Positions 1 through 9,736 of a stretch of DNA of 64,000 nt are shown piece by piece; position 1 is the first letter of the stretch, and every line of letters starts with the position of its first letter. The stretch is from NCBI GenBank assembly GCA_937926355.1, contig CALAZP010000278.1, forward strand, positions 6,379 to 70,378, in the 5' to 3' direction. A program made the position numbers and the translations under genes. Under the pieces are notes generated by a model. That model searched no databases. It saw only the letters and a list, made by a program, of their open reading frames with translations, and had not been told where the DNA came from. This stretch comes from an uncultured Saprospirales bacterium (GTDB taxonomy: Bacteria > Bacteroidota > Bacteroidia > Chitinophagales > Saprospiraceae).

Positions 1-2
1 GT

Positions 3-2498
3 AACGGAGATCAGAGAAATCTTTCAGATCCACGTTTTAGGTATCAGGATAACCTGGAAAATACCACAAAGGTCTTTCAGCAAAGTACCGATAATTATTT
101 TGGAACTACTGGGGCAGCTCTGGCAAGAGCTAAACAACTCGGATGTAACGGATACCATACTGCTTTAGCAGATGATGGTGTTTACTATTATTTGCCTTGT
201 TCCGATGCTACCTGGTACGCTGAAAGAATTCAGCAATTCGAAAGTGCACTCAACTTCACTTACATTGGAAACTATAGAGTTTTAACATGGGATTCCCCGT
301 TTAATTATGTGCAGTCGTTTAATGGGTGGCTGATTGAAACTGCGGGAGCTGTACTAAATGATCCAATTAACCTTGGAGATCCCACTGCTGAAATTCCCAA
401 TGATATAGCCATAGATTTCAGGTATTCTGTAGATGGACAAAGTTGGTCCTTGTGGGCAAATGTTGGTACTGCTTTAACCGGATTCTCTCAAGGGTATACA
501 TCTAATAATGATTCTACGGTATTTTCTATTCCGCTAGATCCTGCAAAACCCTTTTATCCTGAGTTTAGATTTACATCTGTTGTAGTAAATCCTGATGGTA
601 GCATTGCTTATGAAAGCGAGGAACCGATAGATCCTTCTGTTGTCATATTAGATTTTTCACTTGATCTAACTTATGCTACTGGTCCTAGTGGTCCTGCTGG
701 AGCAGTAGATACTTTAGTTATAAATAGGCCAGTTCCTAGTTGTTCAAACGAAAAATCAAATAGACCTGTAGTATTTGACGACTGTAACTACACATTTGAT
801 CCCTATGCAATTAATAAAGCTGTAAATCTTTACAAGGATCTTAGTTTAGTTGTTAACAAGGTGTTTGGGTTTGAAACAAATTATTATTCAGTTCAACCAC
901 AAGCTAGAGGAAAGGATGTTGTCTTAAAAGAATACACACTATTTGATGTTGTTGACGAACAATGTGTCAAAGTCATGGTTCCTTCTAACCAGTTTCCCGA
1001 TAATAGGGTAAACTACGATCCTTTTGGTATCCAGTTTGATGAACCTTTTGAAATTCATATTGACAAGACTTACTTTGAAAGTATCTTCGGTAGAGGATCT
1101 CAACCAAGAAAAAGGGATATAATCTATTTCCCTTTAACCAATAGGATTTATGAGATTAATTCTACTTACCTCTTTAGAGATTTCATGTACTCTCCGGTCT
1201 ATTATAAGATAGAACTTAAGAAATACAGTCAAAAATCAAACACATATTTCAATGATCCTGCATACAAAGAGGAACTTGACGGTATTGCTTTAACTACTGA
1301 AAAACTGTTTGGTGCTGAAGTCGAAGCGGAAGAACAAAAGATTTCTAAGCCAAAACAGTATTCTGATAGTTCTCAAAGAAGACAGGAAGACCCAACAAGA
1401 TCCTATATTTACAAGAATCTCCCTATAGTTGGCTATGATCTTAACAACAATTGGACCATAGTTTTTAATAATTATTATGATATGGCAGACGGGTTTGTAA
1501 CAGATTCCGAGTTTGTTTATCAACCTAACAAGTATCGGGAAGCTGTTAGATATAAAAATAGCCCATATTTAGCTGGCGATGGTGAGATTTCATACACCTG
1601 CTGGTTCGGTTTGAAAAATTATATAAACGAAAACAGTTTGGCTAAAAAGCCATTTTCCCCTGCTCCCATCGTAAAGATCTCTGAGGATGCTAACCAGATT
1701 GTTTATAGTTCTCATCCGTTTAAGCATAACCTATCTCCTTTTAGGAACTTCTCTGATAATCCTGAAGGGTATGTAGCAATTAGCACAGACGCCAATCATT
1801 CAGGAGGGTTTAAGGTATTAACTACACCAGACGAATATAAGTTCTCTGTTTCCAACCCAAATCTACCATATGCAGTAAACACTGCTAACTGGAAAATGCA
1901 AAAAGCACAGGCCAGAAATCTTATCGATGGTACTTATTTTGATGTAAACAATGATCTAAAAGGGCTAAGAATAGACCTTGTCCATTCGGGATCTAATGAT
2001 CCTGCTAATAACAACTATGTTCAACAGGGTAGTATAGAAATTATAATAAACGATCTCACCTATGACTCCAGGTTACAATTCGTTCCTGAGCAGGATGAGT
2101 GGTACGGGTTGGTCGTAAATATTAGCAATAAGTATAGACAGATGGGAATAAACATTTGGAAAATGTCTTACGATTCAACGAACCCATCCCAACAAAGTTC
2201 TGACCTTATAAAAGTGCACGAGGATTATAGGACGTTAACTAAGACTTACACTTTTGATGCACCAAAGGACCTTGAGACTAATGTTAATAATCCTTTCTAT
2301 GGAACTGACAACAATGCTTATAAGATATTCACATCCCCTATTCTTCTATCGAATATAAGGCTGTTTAAGAATATGATAGATATTGATAAGCAATCGATTG
2401 TACTTAACCAAAACACTGTAAGAGACGAACAGCTTGCATATATTATTGATAACGCTAAACCTCAACTAATATTACCGAAGTTCGCTAGGAACCGGTAA
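3..2498 (+). CDS. gp14-like neck protein, 5'-truncated, with long C-terminal extension
   Basis: The reading frame is open from the left edge to a TAA at 2496-2498, so at least 831 residues are present and the true start lies outside the window. A region encoded at about 1000-1250 has the order FGIQFDEPFEI, then QPRKRDIIYFPLTNRIYEI, then PVYYKIELKKYS, which resembles T4 gp14, the neck protein joining head and tail. T4 gp14 is about 256 residues, so this is much longer. A short collagen-like GPSGPAG stretch lies at about 680-710. The last 300 residues look like a beta-rich, LamG-type domain (inference). It sits directly before the terminase genes, as gp14 does relative to gp16/gp17 in T4. Confidence 0.6.
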   Translation, partial: NGDQRNLSDPRFRYQDNLENTTKVFQQSTDNYFGTTGAALARAKQLGCNGYHTALADDGVYYYLPCSDATWYAERIQQFESALNFTYIGNYRVLTWDSPFNYVQSFNGWLIETAGAVLNDPINLGDPTAEIPNDIAIDFRYSVDGQSWSLWANVGTALTGFSQGYTSNNDSTVFSIPLDPAKPFYPEFRFTSVVVNPDGSIAYESEEPIDPSVVILDFSLDLTYATGPSGPAGAVDTLVINRPVPSCSNEKSNRPVVFDDCNYTFDPYAINKAVNLYKDLSLVVNKVFGFETNYYSVQPQARGKDVVLKEYTLFDVVDEQCVKVMVPSNQFPDNRVNYDPFGIQFDEPFEIHIDKTYFESIFGRGSQPRKRDIIYFPLTNRIYEINSTYLFRDFMYSPVYYKIELKKYSQKSNTYFNDPAYKEELDGIALTTEKLFGAEVEAEEQKISKPKQYSDSSQRRQEDPTRSYIYKNLPIVGYDLNNNWTIVFNNYYDMADGFVTDSEFVYQPNKYREAVRYKNSPYLAGDGEISYTCWFGLKNYINENSLAKKPFSPAPIVKISEDANQIVYSSHPFKHNLSPFRNFSDNPEGYVAISTDANHSGGFKVLTTPDEYKFSVSNPNLPYAVNTANWKMQKAQARNLIDGTYFDVNNDLKGLRIDLVHSGSNDPANNNYVQQGSIEIIINDLTYDSRLQFVPEQDEWYGLVVNISNKYRQMGINIWKMSYDSTNPSQQSSDLIKVHEDYRTLTKTYTFDAPKDLETNVNNPFYGTDNNAYKIFTSPILLSNIRLFKNMIDIDKQSIVLNQNTVRDEQLAYIIDNAKPQLILPKFARNR

Positions 2499-2511
2499 AT
2501 AAGATTCAAAT

Positions 2512-3285
2512 ATGCCTAGAAGAAAACCAAAACCGGAAAGAGTTGTCGAGGAAAAGATCAAAGAAAGTCTTGATTCCATTTTACAAGATGAGAATTTGGA
2601 TTTCGATGCGGTTCAGCCTGACGAATTGCCAAGGCTGAAAACTACTGAATTGATGAATTTTACCGAGGCAACCCAAACCACCGGGTCTGATGCAAAGGGA
2701 GTTTTAGATTCTATAGTTAAGTTCTACCTTGATGAGAATTTTATAGACCAGACAGATTATATCGAGTATAAGAAAAAGATAGACTCGATGAATCTTGCAT
2801 CGATGATGCTACAATTAAAAACAGCACAGCATGCTATCACAAAACTTTTGGAGGAGATAGATCTGGGGAATGCCAATCCGAGGATGTTCGAAGTTCTTGC
2901 ACAACTACAATCTCAGATTATGCAAATGCCCAAGGACTACCAGAACTATGTACAAAAAATGGAGGATGGGTATAAAGCCCTTGGAACTCAACTAGAGGAT
3001 AAAAGTAATGCTGGATCTTTCCAATTAGAGCCTGGCGAAGACGGAAAAAACGTATACAATCCAGCCTCAACAGAAAATGGTGGTATCAAAGTAAGAGGTA
3101 CAAAAGGCCTTATGGAGGGACTTCGGGATATAATTGGTGCTGAGATTGAGGATATAAGGGTTGACGAGGTTGATGAAAATGCTGTCGTAAATGCAAAGAA
3201 AAAAGCGGAAATAGACGCAAGCAGAAACATTTCACTTGATGATGAGGACACTGATCTCGAAGTGGATGATGATTTATTCGATTAA
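2512..3285 (+). CDS. terS: terminase small subunit (gp16-like)
   Basis: This 257-residue acidic protein lies 2 bases before the large terminase gene. Its central helical part (residues about 90-150) has the gp16-type pattern TKLLEEIDLGNANPRMFEVL followed by a coiled coil, the DNA-packaging oligomerisation region of T4-type small terminases. The N-terminus is basic (RRKPKPER) and the C-terminus is a run of Asp/Glu. The role is recognising or handling DNA concatemers and regulating gp17 ATPase and nuclease. The assignment rests on this segment, on length (T4 gp16 is 164 residues, so this is longer) and on the gp16-gp17-gp18 gene order. Confidence 0.75.
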   Translation: MPRRKPKPERVVEEKIKESLDSILQDENLDFDAVQPDELPRLKTTELMNFTEATQTTGSDAKGVLDSIVKFYLDENFIDQTDYIEYKKKIDSMNLASMMLQLKTAQHAITKLLEEIDLGNANPRMFEVLAQLQSQIMQMPKDYQNYVQKMEDGYKALGTQLEDKSNAGSFQLEPGEDGKNVYNPASTENGGIKVRGTKGLMEGLRDIIGAEIEDIRVDEVDENAVVNAKKKAEIDASRNISLDDEDTDLEVDDDLFD

Positions 3286-3287
3286 TT

Positions 3288-5084
3288 ATGTCAAGCGGAG
3301 AAGATAAAGGTTCAAATTACTGGAGTACCCAAAGAATAGACGAATTACTATTTAAGGTAGAGGAAGAAGGTCTCGATTACAAATCAGTAGATAATCCTTT
3401 CCATGATGGTGATCCTGAATTAAAAAGAGCAAACCTTCTTTATGAATATACACAGGATGAAATCCTAGAGATGGAAAGGTGTGCTAAGGATGTAGTTTAT
3501 TTTTCCAAATATTGTAGGGTGATGACTGACGATGGTCTTTTTTACGTAAAGCTTAGGGACTATCAAGAATCTGTTTTGAGGGAATACCAAGCCAATAGGT
3601 TTAATATTTTCCTTGCTCCTAGGCAGGTTGGTAAATCCATTACTTCGGCTATTGTGCTTGTTTGGTATTTGCTTTTCAACCACGATAAAAATGCAATGAT
3701 CCTTGCTAACGTTGGATCTACTGCAGAGGAATTGATGGATAAGATTAAGGCAATTGTACGAGGTCTTCCCTGGTTCTTAAAACCTGGTATGGTGGTAAAC
3801 AATGTAATGTCGATGAAGTTCGATAATGGATGTAGGGCAATAGCAAAAACCACTACTAAAACATCAGCAATTGGTTTTACTATCCACTTCCTTTACATGG
3901 ATGAGTTTGCCCACATTCATCCAAATTTTATCGAATCCTTCTTTAGATCCACATATCCAACTGTATCCTCTTCTAAGGTATCAAGAATTATTATTACCTC
4001 TACGCCAAATGGTATGAATAAGTTCTATGAGATTTATAGAGATGCAGTAAATGGTGATAACAGCTTTAATCCTATTAGAGTTGATTGGTGGCAAGTTCCT
4101 GGAAGGGATGAAGAATGGAAAAAGAAGGAGATATCTAACTTGGGATCTCAAGAGTTATTTAACCAAGAATATGGAAACCAGTTCTTAAGTTCCTCCACGC
4201 TTTTATTGGGTTCGAATGAGCTAAAAAAAATAAAAGCAAATGAGGTTGAATATGAGTGGAGGGAAATAGACGTCTTGGAAGATATAGGTTTACCTTATGA
4301 TAATTTCAGATGGCATCCCAAGTTCCAGTTAAATAGTGATACCCTTACTCGTAATAGATTTGTTCTCTCTGTTGATCTTGCTGGTGGTGGAAAGGGAGAT
4401 TTTACTGTGATGAATGTTTTCAAAGTAGTTCCTCTTCCAAAGAAAGTTATAGAGAGCATGGACGACTTTCAAGACGAATCGGATTTCTTTGGTCTTCTCC
4501 AGGTTGGAATTTACCGAGATAATGAGATAGAGGTAGAGGATTTCAAGAAAATATTAGAATCTGTTGTAGTAAAAATACTTAATCCCGAAAACGTCAAGAT
4601 TCTTCTCGAAATCAATTTCAAGGGCGAGTTATTGATAGACAAACTTACGAACGGTGATGAATTTCCCCTGGAAATTTTCGTCCACACCAAACACACCGAA
4701 TCTGCAAGAACAAGAAAACCTGGGATAAAGTACAACGAAAAGAACAAGATGAAGTATTGCGAAATACTTAGATCTCAAATGAGGTTAAATAGAGTTATAG
4801 TTAATGAATCTGCTTGGACAATCCCTGAATTATTTTCTTTTGGACTTAATGGACGGGGTACATATTCTAGTCAATCGGGTCATGATGATGTGGCGATGAC
4901 TATTGTTAATCTTTCTGGAATATTTGAGTCATCAGATTTTTATGATCTTGTTGGTGAATTATACGATGATCTAGGAGAATCTACTTATAGGGACCTGATA
5001 GACCTTAAACTTGAAGAATCTAACGGGGATAGCGAGGGCACAAAAGAGGGCGGATTTTACAGTTCTTTTAGTCAATTGCTCTAA
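3288..5084 (+). CDS. terL: terminase large subunit (gp17-like)
   Basis: This is the ATP-driven DNA packaging motor and headful nuclease, 598 residues against 610 for T4 gp17. The N-terminal ATPase has Walker A APRQVGKSI (110-118), Walker B FLYMDEFA (201-208) with the catalytic Glu next to Asp, and coupling motif IITSTPNG. The C-terminal RNase H-fold nuclease shows the acidic triad: VLSVDLAGG (Asp363), LLEINFKGE (Glu441) and GHDDVAM (Asp533/534). The start at ATG 3288 is 2 bases after the small subunit stop. It is followed by two late-promoter-like boxes leading into the tail sheath gene. Confidence 0.95.
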   Translation: MSSGEDKGSNYWSTQRIDELLFKVEEEGLDYKSVDNPFHDGDPELKRANLLYEYTQDEILEMERCAKDVVYFSKYCRVMTDDGLFYVKLRDYQESVLREYQANRFNIFLAPRQVGKSITSAIVLVWYLLFNHDKNAMILANVGSTAEELMDKIKAIVRGLPWFLKPGMVVNNVMSMKFDNGCRAIAKTTTKTSAIGFTIHFLYMDEFAHIHPNFIESFFRSTYPTVSSSKVSRIIITSTPNGMNKFYEIYRDAVNGDNSFNPIRVDWWQVPGRDEEWKKKEISNLGSQELFNQEYGNQFLSSSTLLLGSNELKKIKANEVEYEWREIDVLEDIGLPYDNFRWHPKFQLNSDTLTRNRFVLSVDLAGGGKGDFTVMNVFKVVPLPKKVIESMDDFQDESDFFGLLQVGIYRDNEIEVEDFKKILESVVVKILNPENVKILLEINFKGELLIDKLTNGDEFPLEIFVHTKHTESARTRKPGIKYNEKNKMKYCEILRSQMRLNRVIVNESAWTIPELFSFGLNGRGTYSSQSGHDDVAMTIVNLSGIFESSDFYDLVGELYDDLGESTYRDLIDLKLEESNGDSEGTKEGGFYSSFSQLL

Positions 5085-5100
5085 TAAATCTTCCAGTCTT

Positions 5101-5109
5101 GATATATAG
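5101..5109 (+). promoter_or_regulatory. late promoter, distal copy before tail sheath
   Basis: GATATATAG, matching the recurrent late-type box of this phage. A second copy follows 52 bases downstream, with a small hairpin (AGCATT/AATGCT, 5125-5140) between them. Confidence 0.5.
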
Positions 5110-5152
5110 TATTACTATCCGAGAAGCATTCAAAAATGCTAGTTGCGGTTTA

Positions 5153-5161
5153 GATATATAG
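5153..5161 (+). promoter_or_regulatory. late promoter of tail sheath gene
   Basis: GATATATAG starting 35 bases before the sheath ATG at 5188. It resembles the T4 late promoter TATAAATA. Its presence argues against the longer TTG-initiated reading from 5143, whose first codons would overlap the promoter. Confidence 0.65.
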
Positions 5162-5187
5162 TAGGCAAAAATATCTCTTGTACAATA

Positions 5188-8100
5188 ATGGCAAAGAAAA
5201 TTAAACTGGATTTATCCCAATTTAAAGCATCAGGAGTCTATACGCTAGAATTTGACGCATCAGAAAATGTAATTCTAACGTCACAGACTATCAGACTGGT
5301 GGTGGGATTTTCGAATAAAGGACCTTTTAATGCTCCCGTGTATTTACCTGATGTAACTACTGCGGTGGCAGTTTTTGGTGAAATAGATAAAACGTTAGAA
5401 GCTAAAGGATCTTATTTCCATAGATCGATATTCGCTTGTTTAAACACCGGGCCAGTGTTTGCACTGAACCTTTTAAGCTTGAATGATAATGTGGATAGTC
5501 CTACCGCTGATGTTGTAAATTATTTTGGATATTCTATTGACACTGAACAATCTAACGGGGTTCTAACCTCCAGACTATATTCTTCTTTTTATAATAAAGA
5601 GAGATTCTGGTTTGCCGATACCAACTATTTTCTAGCTACCCTTTCTACGGTTGATACTGGAAGACTGTTTAATTTGGTGAATCTAGGAAAAGATGCTATG
5701 AGTGTAATTGTCAGAAAGTCTACTGACGCTACGCAGCCATTACAAGGTTTTGATGTTTTTGCCCTTGATTGGTATGGTGCAGATAACGTTCCAAGTTTTA
5801 TGCACCCATATGACTATATCTCTGATTACTTCATAGATGTTATCTCAGTATCTGGCGATTGGACTGATTACGAGACCCTCTCGTTGGATCCTAAATGGAG
5901 CTCTTATTTTACAAGAAATGGATTTATAAAGAGTCAGATTAACAACTTCCTTTCACAGCCAGATGTAAACATTTTAACATCGACTACTGGATGTTTAATT
6001 CCTGATTTTGTAGATCTAAATGGAAACAACCAGTACATTCAAACCCTCATAAACAACAATACACCTTCTACTGGGTTATTCTGTGCAGTTGATGAGGATG
6101 CAATGGATGATCTTTGTAATAATCCGTATAAGATCGATCTTGTAGGACACCATTTAATTGACGAGCTTACAGCCGATAGAGATATAGTTGATGCAAGATT
6201 AAATTTCTTAAGCTATGATCAGAACCTTACTGCTGATTATCTATACACGCAGAATAAAACATCTATCTCTGATGGTGCTACAGGAGCAACTGGTTCTATC
6301 GACGTGGGTACATTATTTACGGTAGGTACTACTTCAACTTATGGGATTACCTCTTCCGCTTTTGATGCTTACAACCCGTCTCTTAAATACGGAGGGTTGC
6401 ATTACATAGTAACAAACAGCGGTGTAACCGGAGCTTCTCTTACCACTGCAGAAAAGAATGAACTGGTAAGTTTTGCAACCCCGAGTACAACGTCTTCTCC
6501 ATATTTAATAGGAACTGTTACTGGTCTTTCCGGATTGACCGGTTCTGTTATAAACCAGTTTTCTGATAATGATCTGGTTAAACTTAAGATATCCGGAGCA
6601 ATCCAAACTGGCGGACAAGTGTTATTAACCTGGACACATCCGCTTGATACCACTTCGTATGCAGCTCAAGGGATAAGTGTAACGCCATATACTGATTTAG
6701 TTGGTGCAACCTCTGGTAACATTTCAACCAATTACTACCAGTTAGCAGCTTCGGATTATTTGGATATAACTAGTGTTGATCCAGCAACAGGGGCAACTGC
6801 TGGAACACCTAATGACGTTTTAACTGGACAGCTATCAACAAACTTTTACCAAGATCTATTGTATGGTGAGTTAGAGGATGGTGATACTGTTTGGACCCAG
6901 TCTACTCCTTCCTCAGGTCTGAGATACTTGTCTTATGAAACAACCGTAGATAGGGATCAGTTTAACGTTTCCTATGCCAGGGCATTTAACAACATAGCAA
7001 GACTAAGTCCAGACAATCTTGAAAATTACCCTGCTTTTGGTGGTGCTTATGCTTCTGATAATATTGGTTTACCTGTAGCTGGTAATAAAACTGATATTAT
7101 ATCTTCTGTTGGTTCAATCAATCAATTTGTAGATGTGATAACACAGATAGATCCAACAAACTTTACTATCTCTTCCATAGATAATCCGATTTCTGTTGGA
7201 GATCTCTTAGTCTCTACTGATTTAGATATTTGTGAAACTGTCGGAAGTAATAGACAAAATAGACTTACCCGTGTTACTGCGGTAGCCCAAACCACAACAT
7301 CGAATGTTGTTAGGGTTACTACAGCTAGGCCAGTTTATTATTATGCAGGAAATCCCATCCAAGTTCAAAAGTTTAAATCAATACCTCAATTTACAAGGTC
7401 GTTCGATTTCGCTTATCTACAAGGATTTACTATGAGGGATTCACACAGGCCAAACGGAACTGATGCTAGAGTTTCTGAATTGCTTGATGTAATGTACAAT
7501 ACAAACATTGCAGCAACCCTTGCTGCTAAGGACGTTATTTCTTTCAGATATATTGTAGATACATTCAGTGGACAAATCTTACCTAACTCGAAATATCAGT
7601 TAAGTAAATTGGCAATGATGAGGCAAAAAGCTTTGGCTCTTATCAATGCTCCTTCCATGAGTCAGTTTAGAGCATCAACAGATCCTAGATTTACTGATGC
7701 TCCCACTCAAACAAATCCATACCCATCTCTGAATGCACGGTACATTGCAGAAGGGGGTAACCTTTCACTTAATCCGTCTTTCACTTTCAGTTTACCTACT
7801 GAAGACCAGGGTGCTAAGTACGCAGCTTTCTATACCCCTTATTTGACACTCAGGGAGAATAATAGAAATATAAATGTACCTCCTGCAGCATACATCTCTA
7901 ACAACTTTGTTAGAAAGTTTGCAAACGGTGAGCCTTACAGTATTATTGCTGGTCAGAAGAGAGGGGTTATTTCGGGGCAGAACCTAGTAGGTCTTGAATA
8001 TGACTTTACTGATGACGATAGAGGTTGGTTAGAGCCAGTAGGTCTTAACCCTATAATTAAAAGGAGAGGCCTTGGTGTAGTTGTATTTGGAAACCAAACA

Positions 8101-8463
8101 GCATATCAAACAGTTAACTCTGCATTCAATTTGGTTCACGTTAGGGACCTTCTCATAAGTGTAGAGAATGATGTAGAGGAGATCATGTCTAATTACCTAT
8201 TCGACTTTAATGAAGATTCGATTAGGCTAGAGATTAAGACTTTGGTTGACAACTACCTTGATGGTGTTAGAGCTGGCGGTGGTATTTATGCTTACCAGGT
8301 AATCATGGATTCTTCTAATAATCCACCATCAATCATTGACCAAAATATTGGTATAATTGATGTGATCATCGAGCCTGCTAGAGGTATTCAGAAATTCATT
8401 AACAGAATTACTGTAACACGTACCGGAGGTATTGCTGCTGGTGGATTTATCCAGTTTGCTTAA
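5188..8463 (+). CDS. gp18: tail sheath protein (gp18-like), enlarged
   Basis: Contractile tail sheath subunit of 1091 residues, much larger than T4 gp18 (659). ATG 5188 is preferred over an in-frame TTG at 5143 because a late promoter covers that stretch. The N-terminus has the sheath pattern RLVVGFSNKGPFNAPVYLPD followed by ATVFG-like strands. The C-terminal third carries the conserved sheath elements: YIVDTFSG, NNRNINVPPAAYISN and, near the end, GLGVVVFGNQTAYQ with NLVHVRDLLISV. The extra length lies in a Thr/Ser/Gly-rich middle (residues about 330-650), probably surface-exposed decoration domains. It lies directly before the tail tube genes, as in T4. Confidence 0.9.
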   Translation: MAKKIKLDLSQFKASGVYTLEFDASENVILTSQTIRLVVGFSNKGPFNAPVYLPDVTTAVAVFGEIDKTLEAKGSYFHRSIFACLNTGPVFALNLLSLNDNVDSPTADVVNYFGYSIDTEQSNGVLTSRLYSSFYNKERFWFADTNYFLATLSTVDTGRLFNLVNLGKDAMSVIVRKSTDATQPLQGFDVFALDWYGADNVPSFMHPYDYISDYFIDVISVSGDWTDYETLSLDPKWSSYFTRNGFIKSQINNFLSQPDVNILTSTTGCLIPDFVDLNGNNQYIQTLINNNTPSTGLFCAVDEDAMDDLCNNPYKIDLVGHHLIDELTADRDIVDARLNFLSYDQNLTADYLYTQNKTSISDGATGATGSIDVGTLFTVGTTSTYGITSSAFDAYNPSLKYGGLHYIVTNSGVTGASLTTAEKNELVSFATPSTTSSPYLIGTVTGLSGLTGSVINQFSDNDLVKLKISGAIQTGGQVLLTWTHPLDTTSYAAQGISVTPYTDLVGATSGNISTNYYQLAASDYLDITSVDPATGATAGTPNDVLTGQLSTNFYQDLLYGELEDGDTVWTQSTPSSGLRYLSYETTVDRDQFNVSYARAFNNIARLSPDNLENYPAFGGAYASDNIGLPVAGNKTDIISSVGSINQFVDVITQIDPTNFTISSIDNPISVGDLLVSTDLDICETVGSNRQNRLTRVTAVAQTTTSNVVRVTTARPVYYYAGNPIQVQKFKSIPQFTRSFDFAYLQGFTMRDSHRPNGTDARVSELLDVMYNTNIAATLAAKDVISFRYIVDTFSGQILPNSKYQLSKLAMMRQKALALINAPSMSQFRASTDPRFTDAPTQTNPYPSLNARYIAEGGNLSLNPSFTFSLPTEDQGAKYAAFYTPYLTLRENNRNINVPPAAYISNNFVRKFANGEPYSIIAGQKRGVISGQNLVGLEYDFTDDDRGWLEPVGLNPIIKRRGLGVVVFGNQTAYQTVNSAFNLVHVRDLLISVENDVEEIMSNYLFDFNEDSIRLEIKTLVDNYLDGVRAGGGIYAYQVIMDSSNNPPSIIDQNIGIIDVIIEPARGIQKFINRITVTRTGGIAAGGFIQFA

Positions 8464-8484
8464 TTTTAGAAAATAGGAAATTTG

Positions 8485-8494
8485 GATAAATATA
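8485..8494 (+). promoter_or_regulatory. late promoter-like box before tail tube gene 1
   Basis: GATAAATATA beginning 28 bases before the ATG at 8513. It is the GATAAATA variant of the recurrent box and is closest to T4 TATAAATA. Confidence 0.45.
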
Positions 8495-8512
8495 AAAAAA
8501 GGATAAAAGTAA

Positions 8513-9067
8513 ATGGCTGGTTTACCGCATTATCAGAACTCAATTAACTCAGTAAATAAATTTGAGCCAGTTTACCTCAACCAATTCGAGGTAAATGTAG
8601 TTCCGCCAGCAGCAGTTGCTGGAGGACCAGTTCTTTTGGAGCATGTTATTTCTGTTGATGGTTTGGAAGTTGATAAGAATCCGAGCTTCGTTTCTCAAAA
8701 ATATAAATTTGCCAAGAGAAACTATGCTGGTGGTAAACCAGATACTACCACTCTTGATTTGGGTCTGAAATTTACTGTCAACCTGGACGATGCTAACTCG
8801 ATGTATGTTTTTAAAACATTAAGACAGTGGACTGATTTGATTTACAATCCGTTGACAGGTGCGCAAGGAATTAAAGCAGATTATACAGGAACCATTGTAA
8901 TTTCTATATTTAATAAGAATGGTGATGTCTTTAGAAGGATTACCTTAAAGGACTGCTTCCCTCTTAAATCTATAGATCCAATGGAACTAGAATATGTAAA
9001 TGGAAACACCCTTTATGAGATCAGCATGACTTGGGCGGTTGATTATTGGGACGACCTTTTCCTATAA
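8513..9067 (+). CDS. gp19: tail tube protein (gp19-like), copy 1
   Basis: This 184-residue protein starts MAGLPHYQNS and is about the size of T4 gp19 (163). Tube-type features are EPVYLNQFEVNV, the conserved YNPLTG element after LRQWTDLI, and the closing NTLYEISMTWAVDYWDDLFL strand. It forms the rigid inner tube through which DNA passes. The leader is A-rich (AAAAAAAGGATAAAAGTAA) with no clear Shine-Dalgarno. A paralogue follows 15 bases downstream. Confidence 0.9.
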   Translation: MAGLPHYQNSINSVNKFEPVYLNQFEVNVVPPAAVAGGPVLLEHVISVDGLEVDKNPSFVSQKYKFAKRNYAGGKPDTTTLDLGLKFTVNLDDANSMYVFKTLRQWTDLIYNPLTGAQGIKADYTGTIVISIFNKNGDVFRRITLKDCFPLKSIDPMELEYVNGNTLYEISMTWAVDYWDDLFL

Positions 9068-9082
9068 AATAAATAAAAGTAG

Positions 9083-9661
9083 ATGGCAGGTTTACCACAT
9101 TTTAATAATTCAAAGGCAGCGAGGAATAATTACGAGCCGGTTTTCTTAAACCAGTTCGAGGTTATTATTACTCCACCTAATGGTATAAATCTAGCAAATA
9201 CTACATTCAATGGTGAGAGTATTCTAACGCAGCAGGTGAAAAGTATTTCCGCATTGCAGGTTGATATTCAGCCATCTGATGCAGTTACTCAGTACTATAA
9301 GTTTGCTGAAAGAAGGTATGCTGGAGGTGAGCCTTCTACATCTGATGTCCAGTTCAACATGGATTTTGAGGTAAACCTTGACGATAATAATTCAATGACA
9401 TTATATAAGATATTGAGACAGTGGTCAGATCTTATATACAACCCACTTACTGGAGCTATGGGTCTTAAGAGAGATTATGTTGGATCCATGGTGGTATCCG
9501 TTTTTAACAAGCAGGGCGATGTTTTTAGACGGATTACTCTAAACAATTGTTTTTTGGTTGAGCCCATTACACCAATGACTTTGTCTTACGATACTGGGGA
9601 TGCTCTATACACTATTTCAACAACTTGGAAATCTGACTATTGGAACGATCTGTTCTTATAA
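9083..9661 (+). CDS. gp19: tail tube protein (gp19-like), copy 2
   Basis: This 192-residue paralogue of the preceding gene begins MAGLPHFNNS and shares EPVFLNQFEV, KFAERRYAGG, LRQWSDLIYNPLTGA, GDVFRRITLNNCF and the W..DYWNDLFL ending. The copies differ mainly in the loop near residues 35-60. Tandem tube genes imply either two tube proteins at different positions (main tube versus hub- or neck-proximal ring) or a mixed tube. The leader AAATAAATAAAAGTAG is A-rich like that of copy 1, suggesting the duplication included the leader. Confidence 0.85.
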   Translation: MAGLPHFNNSKAARNNYEPVFLNQFEVIITPPNGINLANTTFNGESILTQQVKSISALQVDIQPSDAVTQYYKFAERRYAGGEPSTSDVQFNMDFEVNLDDNNSMTLYKILRQWSDLIYNPLTGAMGLKRDYVGSMVVSVFNKQGDVFRRITLNNCFLVEPITPMTLSYDTGDALYTISTTWKSDYWNDLFL

Positions 9662-9714
9662 TCGGAACTTAGCTTAATCTTTTTTGTATAATTCTTGGTT
9701 TTCCTAACCTAGTG

Positions 9715-9724
9715 GTATATAAAG
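9715..9724 (+). promoter_or_regulatory. late promoter-like box before gp26-like gene
   Basis: GTATATAAAG starting 22 bases before ATG 9737, a weaker variant of the GATATATA box. A TATAATTC string lies further upstream at about 9688. Confidence 0.4.
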
Positions 9725-9736
9725 AAAATTTCAAAC

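Noticed and set aside
5143..5187. Longer start (TTG 5143) for the tail sheath gene
   Set aside because: The stretch contains the late promoter box at 5153 and no ribosome site. ATG 5188 has the usual spacing.
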